Below, in pieces: positions 33,053-40,820 of a stretch of 52,591 nucleotides of DNA. The position numbers and the translations under genes were made by a program. The stretch comes from CAYZTD01 sp964638155 (GTDB lineage Archaea; Thermoplasmatota; E2; DHVEG-1). The stretch is from contig CAZWYI010000013.1 of NCBI GenBank assembly GCA_964638155.1, positions 1 to 52,591 of the forward strand, given 5' to 3'. A model generated the notes under the pieces. It was given only the letters and a program-made list of their open reading frames with translations. It was not told the DNA's origin and ran no database searches. Position 1 is the first letter of the stretch. Each line of letters starts with the position of its first letter.

Positions 33053-33860
33053 GTATATCCATCTGTGGATATGGTATACCTATTCCTTCTTTATCATAGG
33101 TTTGTTTTAAGGTTTTATTGAAATCAAAGAAAAAGTTCCAGTAGTCTTCCTTTTTAACCCATGGTCTAATAACAATTCCTACTGCCGAGTCACCCATTTC
33201 ACTTACTGCTACCGTTGGTGCTGGGTCTTTTAAGACTCTATCATCTTCTTTAAGTAGGTTCATTGCTGTTTTAATTGCTTTATCTATATCATCATCATAG
33301 CCTATACCAATTGTCATATCTACTCTTCTAGTTGGGTTGTGTGTGTAGTTAGTGACATTTCCTCCCCAGACTTGTTTGTTTGGAATTATTATATGTTTAT
33401 TATCAGGAGTATCAAGTTCAGTTACACTTATTCCAACGTTTTTAACAGTTCCACTATCTCCACCTGCATCAACATAGTCTCCCTTTTTGAAAGGTTTTGT
33501 TATTGCTATCATAAAACCTGATGCAATGTTACTAAGTGTATCACCTAGTGCAAAACCTAAGACAAAACCCATAACTACTGATATACTTACAAGTGCTGCA
33601 CCTACGTTTACACCTAAGAAACCTATTGCAGTACCAATAACAAAAATGTAGAGCACTAGTCTAATAATTCTAGTTGAAAAATCAGCTAGTATTTCGTCAA
33701 GTTTTGCACGGATCATCCATTTTTTTAGTAAGTTTGATGCGATTTTTACAACGATTATTCCAATCACTAATGTTAGTATCGCTAGTATTATTTCTATTAT
33801 GCTTATTCCAAGAATTATATCCTTTGAGAAATTAATATTTCCTATTATTATATCTGCCAT
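33039..33860 (-). CDS. mscS: MscS-family small-conductance mechanosensitive channel
   Basis: A 273-residue protein with three hydrophobic segments (about 17-45, 64-84, 88-108). The pore helix has the GAALVSISVVMGFVLGFALG glycine/alanine pattern, followed by DTLSNIASGFMIAITKPFKK and GDYVDAGGDSGTVKNVGISV of the cytoplasmic beta domain. IIIPNKQVWGGNVTNYTHNP is the signature of MscS. It releases solutes under hypo-osmotic stress. Length matches the core family (about 286 in E. coli). It is monocistronic with a likely terminator. Confidence 0.93.
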   Translation of the reverse strand: MADIIIGNINFSKDIILGISIIEIILAILTLVIGIIVVKIASNLLKKWMIRAKLDEILADFSTRIIRLVLYIFVIGTAIGFLGVNVGAALVSISVVMGFVLGFALGDTLSNIASGFMIAITKPFKKGDYVDAGGDSGTVKNVGISVTELDTPDNKHIIIPNKQVWGGNVTNYTHNPTRRVDMTIGIGYDDDIDKAIKTAMNLLKEDDRVLKDPAPTVAVSEMGDSAVGIVIRPWVKKEDYWNFFFDFNKTLKQTYDKEGIGIPYPQMDIHMDK

Positions 33861-33940
33861 TCTTTTCTCTCCCCCGAGAATTAAATGTTGAATTATTTAT
33901 TTAGTATTTAAAATCTTACTAGAATATGTTCAAAAATATT

Positions 33941-35317
33941 TTAAATTGTATGACTGCTTTTTTTTATACCTGACAAAAACAAGGATGCAGGATAAACATT
34001 TTCATCGATAGTATCTTTTGTGATATAATATACAGGAAATGGATATTTAGCTTTCTTAAGTTTTCCATACTTAACCTCAAAACCATAAAATTTATCATTT
34101 TTTCTTATCACTAAATCACATTCTTTGTTTTCATAATAGAATCCTGCAAAAGAATGCCTTTCTTTTATAACTGGTATTTCATAATTCTGTATTATATGGC
34201 TTGAAACAGTATGGTCTACAATATTTTCTAAATTTTTATCTAGAAAATCTAAAGTATCATCATAGGAGCAGCCTGTAAGATATTGATTTAGTGCCTGTGG
34301 AATTAAGCTACTTTGAAATATGATCTTTTTTTGTTTTCTAATAAAATATCTTTTTTTGTTGATATCCCATGCAGGAAGAAGATAGATCAACCTAGAATTT
34401 TCAAGGATCTCAATATATTCTTTAACTGTGTTATGGTGAACTCCAATATCTGATGCAATATTAACAAAATCTAATCGTGAACCCATGGATTTGAGTATTT
34501 TTTCCATGATCTGTCTTCCAATATCTTCACTTTTACTACCCTTTGATAAAGCCCCAAGAAAAAGCCTTATCATCATTTCATATGTCTCTTCGTTTATTCG
34601 TTGTTTATTTAGATATTCTACTACTGCATCTGGAAAACCACCTGTTATTAGATATGAATAAAATAAATATTCGAATTCATCAAAATAGGGCATTGCATCT
34701 TTTACATCTGGTTTAATTGCAGAAAAACTATCTGTCTTTCTGATTTTGTTTGCAAATTTTCTAATATCTGGATTTTCTATATTATCTTTTAACTCTATTA
34801 TATTTTCAATGTATTCTCTAAAACTGAGAGGATTTAAAAAATATTCATTGCCTTCTACTTTTCTACCTGGGAGTCTTTCTTTTTTTGCTCTTATTTTTAC
34901 CGGATTTGAACCTGTTGCTATAATTGTTAAATCTGTTGTTTCTGCAAGTTCTTTTAATAATATATTCCAATTATTGTGATAAGTTATCTCATCAAAAATT
35001 GCTACTTCCCCAGCAAATCTTTGTTTGAAAGTTTCTATTATGTTTTTTATTTCTCCAATGGTATGTCTATCACAAGATATGTAGATTATTTTTTTATTAT
35101 CCACATTTTTTAACAATTCTTCTATTATGAGTTTAGTGTAAACAGTTTTACCTGCTCGTCTTACTCCTCTTATAAGATATATTTCTCCTTTTTTTAGGTC
35201 TATTTTTTTTCTATTTAATACATATTTTATTTTTTTAAAATCTCTATCTTCTTCTTCCCATCCCTCTTGTTTCCACCATGGATTTTGTGAACTCAATCCA
35301 GATAACTTTATTGCCAT
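33941..35317 (-). CDS. AAA_14/DUF4143 ATPase
   Basis: A 458-residue protein. Walker A GVRRAGKT is at residues 51-58, Walker B VAIFDEITYH near 106-115, sensor-like IIATGSNPVKI, and the C-terminal DUF4143 domain, where GFYYENKECDLVIRKNDKFY with GFEVKYGK is a PD-(D/E)xK-like core (D...E.K). Family members are common accessory ATPases of unknown role. A TATA-like box TTTATAAAT (about 35338-35346 on the minus strand) is 26 bp before the ATG, so the mRNA is probably leaderless, and two 16-bp palindromes bracket that box. The arrangement implies repression by a dimeric DNA-binding protein. Confidence 0.87.
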   Translation of the reverse strand: MAIKLSGLSSQNPWWKQEGWEEEDRDFKKIKYVLNRKKIDLKKGEIYLIRGVRRAGKTVYTKLIIEELLKNVDNKKIIYISCDRHTIGEIKNIIETFKQRFAGEVAIFDEITYHNNWNILLKELAETTDLTIIATGSNPVKIRAKKERLPGRKVEGNEYFLNPLSFREYIENIIELKDNIENPDIRKFANKIRKTDSFSAIKPDVKDAMPYFDEFEYLFYSYLITGGFPDAVVEYLNKQRINEETYEMMIRLFLGALSKGSKSEDIGRQIMEKILKSMGSRLDFVNIASDIGVHHNTVKEYIEILENSRLIYLLPAWDINKKRYFIRKQKKIIFQSSLIPQALNQYLTGCSYDDTLDFLDKNLENIVDHTVSSHIIQNYEIPVIKERHSFAGFYYENKECDLVIRKNDKFYGFEVKYGKLKKAKYPFPVYYITKDTIDENVYPASLFLSGIKKSSHTI

Positions 35318-35320
35318 AAA

Positions 35321-35400
35321 TGATAGTATATTATCATTATTTATAAAACTTATGATAATCGATTATCATAAAAACGCATTTTTGTGATAATTCATTATCA
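35321..35400. promoter_or_regulatory. Three-site palindromic operator at the AAA_14 ATPase promoter
   Basis: Three 16-bp sites with consensus TGATAATnnATTATCA lie at 35321-35336 (one mismatch), 35353-35368 (part of a perfect 22-bp palindrome, 35350-35371) and 35385-35400. Their centres are exactly 32 bp apart, about three helical turns. The first sits between the TATA-like box and the start codon of the 33941 ATPase gene; the second directly abuts the box upstream. The half-sites resemble the 7-1-7 Fur-type box (TGATAATnATTATCA) but with a two-base spacer. The regulator is not identified in the window. Confidence 0.8.
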
Positions 35401-35461
35401 TTAATCACATTTTCTTTATAAGTTTTAGATAAATAACAAAGGAAAATTAGTCTTAAAAAAA

Positions 35462-36532
35462 TCATTTCACATATTCTTTTTTAACATATTTACTAGTATA
35501 AAGATTTACAAGTGCTCCATATTTAAGTTTGAATTTAACAATGTCTCCAACTTTATAAGAATTATTTTTAATTTGTAAAATTATATGATCACTACTGCTA
35601 CCTAGTATTTTTACATCTTTATCAAGTGGTATCAGATCATCTGGAATAGTATCCTGCTTGCCAACTGCAATAATTGCTCTATTAATGATACCTTCGTCTT
35701 TAAATTCAGGTGTTTCACCAAATGCGTTTTGAGTGATTTTTCCATATGGCTTTGATTTTTTATGCTGGTACTCAATAATTTCAGCTTCTAAAATAAAAGT
35801 ATCCTGAAATGTATCTTGAATAGGAGTTCTATTAACTGTTTCATAACCAATAAGTATTCCTTCTCCAATCCTAAGATTATTAATAATAGTCTTCTCAGAA
35901 TTTTTCAATAAAAGAGGAATATTTGCTGAGTTTCCACCAGATATCATTTCAAAATTTATGTTATGTTTATGTTCAGTTTTTTCAACTATTTCTAAAAATT
36001 TTTCTATTTTTTCATTAGTTGGAACAACCCCTCCAAAACATGCAAGGTTCATTCCAATACCATATAAAATTATACCCTCAAGATTCTTTATTTTCTTAAT
36101 TATATTATCCAAGTTTTGTTCAGGGACGCCCTCACGCAAGTCTCCCATTTCAACCATTAAAACAATTTTATGTTTCTTATCTTTCTTAATTGCTTCATCT
36201 GATAATTTTTTTATAACTTTAAATTCAGTATTAAGTGAAATATCAGAAAAGTCTACTACACTTTCTACTTCAGACGGCATAGGTGTTCTAAGCTGCATAA
36301 AAGTAGTTTTTAGACCCTTTTTTTTCATATCTATAATATTTAGAACCCTTGAATCAGCAATACCCGCGCAGCCCCCTTCAAGCATAGCATTAGCTACTTT
36401 AATATCTCCACATGTAGCTTTAGTTACACCAATAACCTTTATATCTGCTTTTTTTGCTAAGTTTACAATCCTGCTAGCGTTATGTTTGATTTTTTCAGTA
36501 TCAATTAAAAGCCGAGGATAACTTTTGTTTAT
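35462..36532 (-). CDS. Alanine/ornithine-racemase-family PLP enzyme with a non-standard or lost start codon
   Basis: The first ATG (36385) gives 307 residues beginning MLEGGCAGIADSRVL, but the in-frame sequence upstream is conserved: YPRLLIDTEKIKHNASRIVN and IKVIGVTKATCGDIKVANA, the usual N-terminus with the PLP-binding Lys in GVTKA. No ATG, GTG or TTG exists in that extension; the frame is open back to a TAA at 36533-36535, with ATA at 36530-36532 overlapping the stop of the M20 gene. The full protein would be about 356 residues, a normal length for this family. It interconverts L/D amino acids (ornithine, alanine or other). Either an ATA/ATT start, a lost start codon or a base error explains it. 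It is third in an operon with a PLP-lyase/GNAT and an M20 gene. Confidence 0.75.
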   Translation of the reverse strand: MNKSYPRLLIDTEKIKHNASRIVNLAKKADIKVIGVTKATCGDIKVANAMLEGGCAGIADSRVLNIIDMKKKGLKTTFMQLRTPMPSEVESVVDFSDISLNTEFKVIKKLSDEAIKKDKKHKIVLMVEMGDLREGVPEQNLDNIIKKIKNLEGIILYGIGMNLACFGGVVPTNEKIEKFLEIVEKTEHKHNINFEMISGGNSANIPLLLKNSEKTIINNLRIGEGILIGYETVNRTPIQDTFQDTFILEAEIIEYQHKKSKPYGKITQNAFGETPEFKDEGIINRAIIAVGKQDTIPDDLIPLDKDVKILGSSSDHIILQIKNNSYKVGDIVKFKLKYGALVNLYTSKYVKKEYVK

Positions 36533-37791
36533 TTATATACCTCCATAAGATAATTGAGAAGATAGTTAGATGTATCAATTACATCTTTTTTATTAACAAA
36601 CTCATTTGGAGCATGAATGTTACCACCACCTGGTCCAAAAATAAGAGTAGGAACTTTTGTTCTAGTTCCAAATAAATTAAAATCACCAACACTTCTAGTA
36701 GAAAACTTACAAGGCCTATGCTCAATATTATCATTTTTAACCTTGCTTTCAGTTTCTGCAAGATTTTTCATAAAAAAATCAATATATTTACTTTCTTCAA
36801 AAAGATAAGGCCTATATTCAAGCTCAGGACCAGGACAATGCCTTCTGAAAACCTCGACCTTTGATTTAAGACGTAAGGCCTTTACTATTTTTTTAATCTC
36901 TCTTATTACAGTTTTTGCATTCTCCCCAAGCATAACCTGTCTATTTACAAGAATTCTGCAGTAACTAGGAACAGTAAAAGATTGATCCCCGCCTTGAATG
37001 TTTAACACAACATAATGACCTCTACCTCTTTTGATATGGGTGAAAATATCAAATCTAGCAAGTTCTGATACAAGAGTTGATGCATCATGCAGAGCATTTA
37101 CACCAGGTGAAGGATGAGATGCATGAGCAGCTTTTCCATAAAAATCAATACATAGAAGAACTCTTCCCTCTGCACCAACAATTGGTACTGGAAAACTGGA
37201 TTTATGGATTTTTCCATGGGTAAAACAATAATCATTAGAAGTAATAAGAGGGGAAGGTTCTGGAACTATTATTAGATCATAGTCTTTGAAATCAAACTCT
37301 TTTAAAAGAGTATCAGTTCCAAGAGAAAACGGTGCTTCTTCACCAAATACAAGGCTTAAAAATATTGTGCCGTTAATCTCTTTTCTTCTTTTTAAAAGAG
37401 CAAGTAATGCAGAAATTCCTGCAGCACATCCTCCTTTCATATCAGCAGAGCCGCGACCATAAATTTTCCCATTTTCTTCTACAGCAGAATAAGGGTCATG
37501 ATCCCATTTATATTTTTTATTAACTGTTACTGTATCAAGATGGCCATTGAGCATTATCTTAGGTCCTGCGCCATTACCAATTTTTAGATAAAGATTTGAA
37601 AAATTTTGATATTCAAGATAAGGATTTTTTGTCTTCTGAAACTTTATATCCAAATCTTGCTCTTTTAGATATTTATAAGCATACTCATAAATCTCATTAC
37701 CATCATGAGTACTACTAGGAATTTTTATGAGTTCTTTTGTAAGGTTTATCAATTCTTTTTCTTCTTTTTCATCAAGAAGATTCTTTTTCAT
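36529..37791 (-). CDS. M20-family metallopeptidase/deacylase (ArgE/DapE-like)
   Basis: A 420-residue enzyme from ATG at 37791, chosen because GGAGAGGAG lies just before it; an upstream in-frame ATG at 37848 is inside the preceding gene. Zinc-ligand motifs: MLNGHLDTVTV (His-x-Asp), GRGSADMKGGCAAGISALLA, FGEEAPFS (Glu-Glu pair) and HGKIHKSSFPVP. FGPGGGNIHAPNEFVNKKDV near the C-terminus supplies the last His ligand. Such enzymes remove acyl groups from amino acids. It overlaps the upstream gene by 20 bp and ends against the racemase frame. Substrate unknown; with a GNAT domain upstream, an N-acetylated intermediate is plausible. Confidence 0.88.
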   Translation of the reverse strand: MKKNLLDEKEEKELINLTKELIKIPSSTHDGNEIYEYAYKYLKEQDLDIKFQKTKNPYLEYQNFSNLYLKIGNGAGPKIMLNGHLDTVTVNKKYKWDHDPYSAVEENGKIYGRGSADMKGGCAAGISALLALLKRRKEINGTIFLSLVFGEEAPFSLGTDTLLKEFDFKDYDLIIVPEPSPLITSNDYCFTHGKIHKSSFPVPIVGAEGRVLLCIDFYGKAAHASHPSPGVNALHDASTLVSELARFDIFTHIKRGRGHYVVLNIQGGDQSFTVPSYCRILVNRQVMLGENAKTVIREIKKIVKALRLKSKVEVFRRHCPGPELEYRPYLFEESKYIDFFMKNLAETESKVKNDNIEHRPCKFSTRSVGDFNLFGTRTKVPTLIFGPGGGNIHAPNEFVNKKDVIDTSNYLLNYLMEVYK

Positions 37792-39169
37792 GCTCCTCTC
37801 CAACATAGTGCATCCTATAGTATTTTTTCCGTAAACCCATCTTTTCATATAGTTTTATCGCTCGTTTATTGTTTGTTTCAACATGCAAAGATAGATCACC
37901 TTTAGTTATCTCAATTGCTTTTTTCAAAAGCTGGGTTGCAATACCTCTACCCTTCACATTTTTCTTAGTTGCAATATAAGATAAATGATATTTTGGGAAA
38001 AATGTTTCAAAAGGAAGCTTTGAAAGAATAGTTATTCCAACTAGTGTTTCATGATCAAACGCACCTATTACATATCCTTTTTCAAATGCATTTTCAACTG
38101 CTTCTTTCATTTCTTCAATTGGATCGGAAAACTGTAATAGCCAGGTGTCAAGTTTTTTAAGAAATTCTTTATATGGCATGTCCAGTTCTGATTTTTTAAG
38201 TTCTCTGATATCTAATCTAATTGTTCCATCATCAAGAATTATTACATGGTTTCCATCTTTTACTTTTCCTTCTTCTACTGCTTTGATAAAACCTACTATT
38301 GGAAAACTATTTTGAAGTGTCATCTTTATTTTCTCTAGTTTTTTTACTTCAGGTGCATGTTTTTGGATATCTTTGTCTTCTACACCTATTGCACCGCCGT
38401 ATGTATCATGAATAGCATTTAACGCATCTTGGCCGTTGAGACAGTTTGCATTTACCATATGTCTACTAAGTTTTGTCTTTGTAATATCTTTTTTATCAAG
38501 AAAAATTTTTTTCCGAAGATTCTTTTTATATGTTTCAATTATAGCATTTCCATTATCAGTACTAGCCGCCCATATTTTTGGCAGTGTATCAATTTCTTCA
38601 TTGATCCATAGTTCTTTAAGTCCAAGGTGAAGACCAGCAACTGATGATCCATTAAACGTTTGACAAAAAACAGTATCGATTTTGTCTTTTAGTTGATTGT
38701 TTATTTCTTTAGCAATATAAGAAAAAGCATACATGTTCATTAAGCTGTTTGCATCACCAAAATTTGCATCATACCAACCATTTTCTTTAGCCTTTTTTCT
38801 GCTTTCTTTAACACAATCAGCATAGGTTTTACCGTTTTCAATTATTTTTACGTTTTCTTCAGATAATAGTTTTTTTCTTCTAATTCTTTTTTTGTTTGGC
38901 ACATAAAAAACACATTCAACATCAAAATATTGAGATAAATAAGACAAAGATCCTGCTATTGTTCCAAAGGTACCCATAGTAATTGTTTTTTTACCTCTAG
39001 CAACTGCATCTCTAATAATGAGATATGCAAGCCTATCTTCTCTATGGCCTGAAGGATTGTTTCCTTCTAGTTTTAAAAATATCTTTTTTATACCTAACTT
39101 TTTTTCTAAGTTTTTTGCACGTACAAGTGGCGTCCTTCCTACTCTGCTTTTAAGTATTTCTTCTGGCAT
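37772..39169 (-). CDS. Threonine-synthase-like PLP fold-type II domain fused to GNAT acetyltransferase
   Basis: A 465-residue two-domain protein. Residues 1-320 resemble PLP fold-type II enzymes (threonine/cysteate-synthase-like): RVGRTPLVRAKNLEKKLGIK, LEGNNPSGHREDRLAYLIIR, TMGTFGTIAGSLSYLSQYFD and the substrate-loop CQTFNGSSVAGLHLGLKEL. The segment NPSGHREDR replaces the usual NPTGSFKDR, so the Schiff-base Lys is not where expected. Residues 370-455 are a GNAT domain: LSYIATKKNVKGRGIATQLL (acetyl-CoA loop) and LHVETNNKRAIKLYEKMGLR. It is first in the operon with the M20 and racemase genes, divergent from the GS-like gene. Function not assigned. Confidence 0.75.
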   Translation of the reverse strand: MPEEILKSRVGRTPLVRAKNLEKKLGIKKIFLKLEGNNPSGHREDRLAYLIIRDAVARGKKTITMGTFGTIAGSLSYLSQYFDVECVFYVPNKKRIRRKKLLSEENVKIIENGKTYADCVKESRKKAKENGWYDANFGDANSLMNMYAFSYIAKEINNQLKDKIDTVFCQTFNGSSVAGLHLGLKELWINEEIDTLPKIWAASTDNGNAIIETYKKNLRKKIFLDKKDITKTKLSRHMVNANCLNGQDALNAIHDTYGGAIGVEDKDIQKHAPEVKKLEKIKMTLQNSFPIVGFIKAVEEGKVKDGNHVIILDDGTIRLDIRELKKSELDMPYKEFLKKLDTWLLQFSDPIEEMKEAVENAFEKGYVIGAFDHETLVGITILSKLPFETFFPKYHLSYIATKKNVKGRGIATQLLKKAIEITKGDLSLHVETNNKRAIKLYEKMGLRKKYYRMHYVGEEHEKESS

Positions 39170-39307
39170 GTTTTTAACCTTCTAATTAAAAATTCTATTT
39201 TTTTGTTATCCAACATAAATCTATAATAATAATCTTTTGGTTTCTTTATCTAGATTTTGTATCAATAAAATATTTAACAGAAAAACTATACATGTTTTTA
39301 GATAAGT

Positions 39308-40597
39308 ATGAAAAAAATTAATGATCACATAGAAAAAAACAATATAAAATGGGTTCAACTGCATTTCACAGATTTAATAGGAAGACTACGTACTCTTCAT
39401 ATGCCTAGTGATGTTTTTATTGACAAAGTAACAAATGATGGTATAGGTTTTGACGGTTCAAGTGTTGGTTTTGCAAAAGTTGAAAAATCTGATATGATAG
39501 TAAAACCTGATCCTGATTCTTTTATGATTCTTCCACATGAAAAAGGTGAAGCTCGTTTTATTGGTGAAATTTATGATCTTTCAAATAAACCCTTTACTTC
39601 ATGTCCAAGAAAAATTTTAAAAGACGCTGTAAAATATGCTAAAAAAAATGGTTTTGATGAAATAAAAATAAGCCCAGAAATGGAGTTTTATCTTCTTTTA
39701 GAACATGGAGACCAAGAGCCAAAAATTGTTGAACAACAAGGTTATTTTGCACCGTCCTCTCTTGATAATTGTAAAAATTATCGAAAGACTCTTTCAGAAT
39801 TTTTAATTGAAAATAAATTCAATGTAAAGTATCATCACCATGAAGCAGGTATATATCAACATGAAGTTGAAATTGGTGCACTTGATGCAATTTCTGCTGC
39901 TGATTACTGTATATATTTTAAGTATTTAGCTAGAGAAGTTGCAAGTCTATATAATCTATTAGTAACCTTTATGCCAAAGCCTTTTTCTAATGATGCAGGA
40001 AACGGTATGCATGCACATGTTTGTTTTTTTAAAAATGGAAAAAATATGTTTCAAGATGATAGCGATGAATACAGGTTAAGTCAGACTGCTAGATATTTTA
40101 TTGGAGGAATTCTTGAGCATGCTCGTGGTATGGCAGCACTTGCTAATCCTACTTTGAATAGTTATAAACGTCTTATACCAAATTTTGAAGCACCAATCTA
40201 TATTGCGTGGGCACAGCATAATCGAAGTAGTCTAGTTAGAATCCCAGCGAGAAAAAACATTGATGTTGAGGTTCGAAATCCTGACCCAGCTGCAAACCCC
40301 TATCTTTTATATGCAGCAATGATCCATGCCGGTATTGATGGGATAAAAAAGAAAATAGAATATGACCCCATTCCAAAAAACATCTATCAAATGAGTGAAA
40401 ACGTTAAAGACCTTGGCATAAAAAAACTTCCAACAAATCTAAACGAAGCAATTGATGAACTAGAGTCTGACGATGTAATTAAAAATGCAATAGGAAAAGA
40501 CTCTGTTGATTTATTTGTAAAATATAAATCAAAAGAATGGCAGAAATATATTTCTGAAACAACAGATTTAGAATATAGATTATATTTCCATTGTTAA
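39308..40597 (+). CDS. Glutamine-synthetase-family ligase (GlnA-like)
   Basis: A 429-residue GSI-fold protein. GFDGSSVGFAKVEKSDMIVK (about 48-67) carries the DGSS motif; ISPEMEFYLLLE has a metal Glu; EAGIYQHEVEIG, GNGMHAHVCFFKNGKNMFQD and NPTLNSYKRLIPNFEAPIYI (AWAQHNRSSLVRIPAR) are ATP/ammonia-site motifs. No adenylylation-Tyr segment was seen. A TATA-like AAATATTTAA precedes it. Divergent from the PLP/GNAT operon with a 138-bp gap, so it may be co-regulated. It may be true glutamine synthetase or a gamma-glutamyl-amine ligase of the same fold. Confidence 0.82.
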   Translation: MKKINDHIEKNNIKWVQLHFTDLIGRLRTLHMPSDVFIDKVTNDGIGFDGSSVGFAKVEKSDMIVKPDPDSFMILPHEKGEARFIGEIYDLSNKPFTSCPRKILKDAVKYAKKNGFDEIKISPEMEFYLLLEHGDQEPKIVEQQGYFAPSSLDNCKNYRKTLSEFLIENKFNVKYHHHEAGIYQHEVEIGALDAISAADYCIYFKYLAREVASLYNLLVTFMPKPFSNDAGNGMHAHVCFFKNGKNMFQDDSDEYRLSQTARYFIGGILEHARGMAALANPTLNSYKRLIPNFEAPIYIAWAQHNRSSLVRIPARKNIDVEVRNPDPAANPYLLYAAMIHAGIDGIKKKIEYDPIPKNIYQMSENVKDLGIKKLPTNLNEAIDELESDDVIKNAIGKDSVDLFVKYKSKEWQKYISETTDLEYRLYFHC

Positions 40598-40820
40598 TGC
40601 TTAATTAAATTAAATGTATATTGTACTATCAATCTTAATTTTTGATTTTATCAATTTTGGAGTTATAAAGATACATAATATAAGAGTAATATAGTAGCTA
40701 AAATGTATAGCAGGTATAGAGAGGATATCAATACTAGATATACTTAAGTGTTTTTAAACCAACAACCAATTTTACATACAGACAGATTTTCGTATAAAAT
40801 CCGTGGGGGAAGAAAAAATT

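Noticed and set aside
35958..36521. A 187-codon plus-strand frame opposite the racemase
   Set aside because: It is the antisense of a clear PLP enzyme and has low-complexity Phe/Ser/Ile content.
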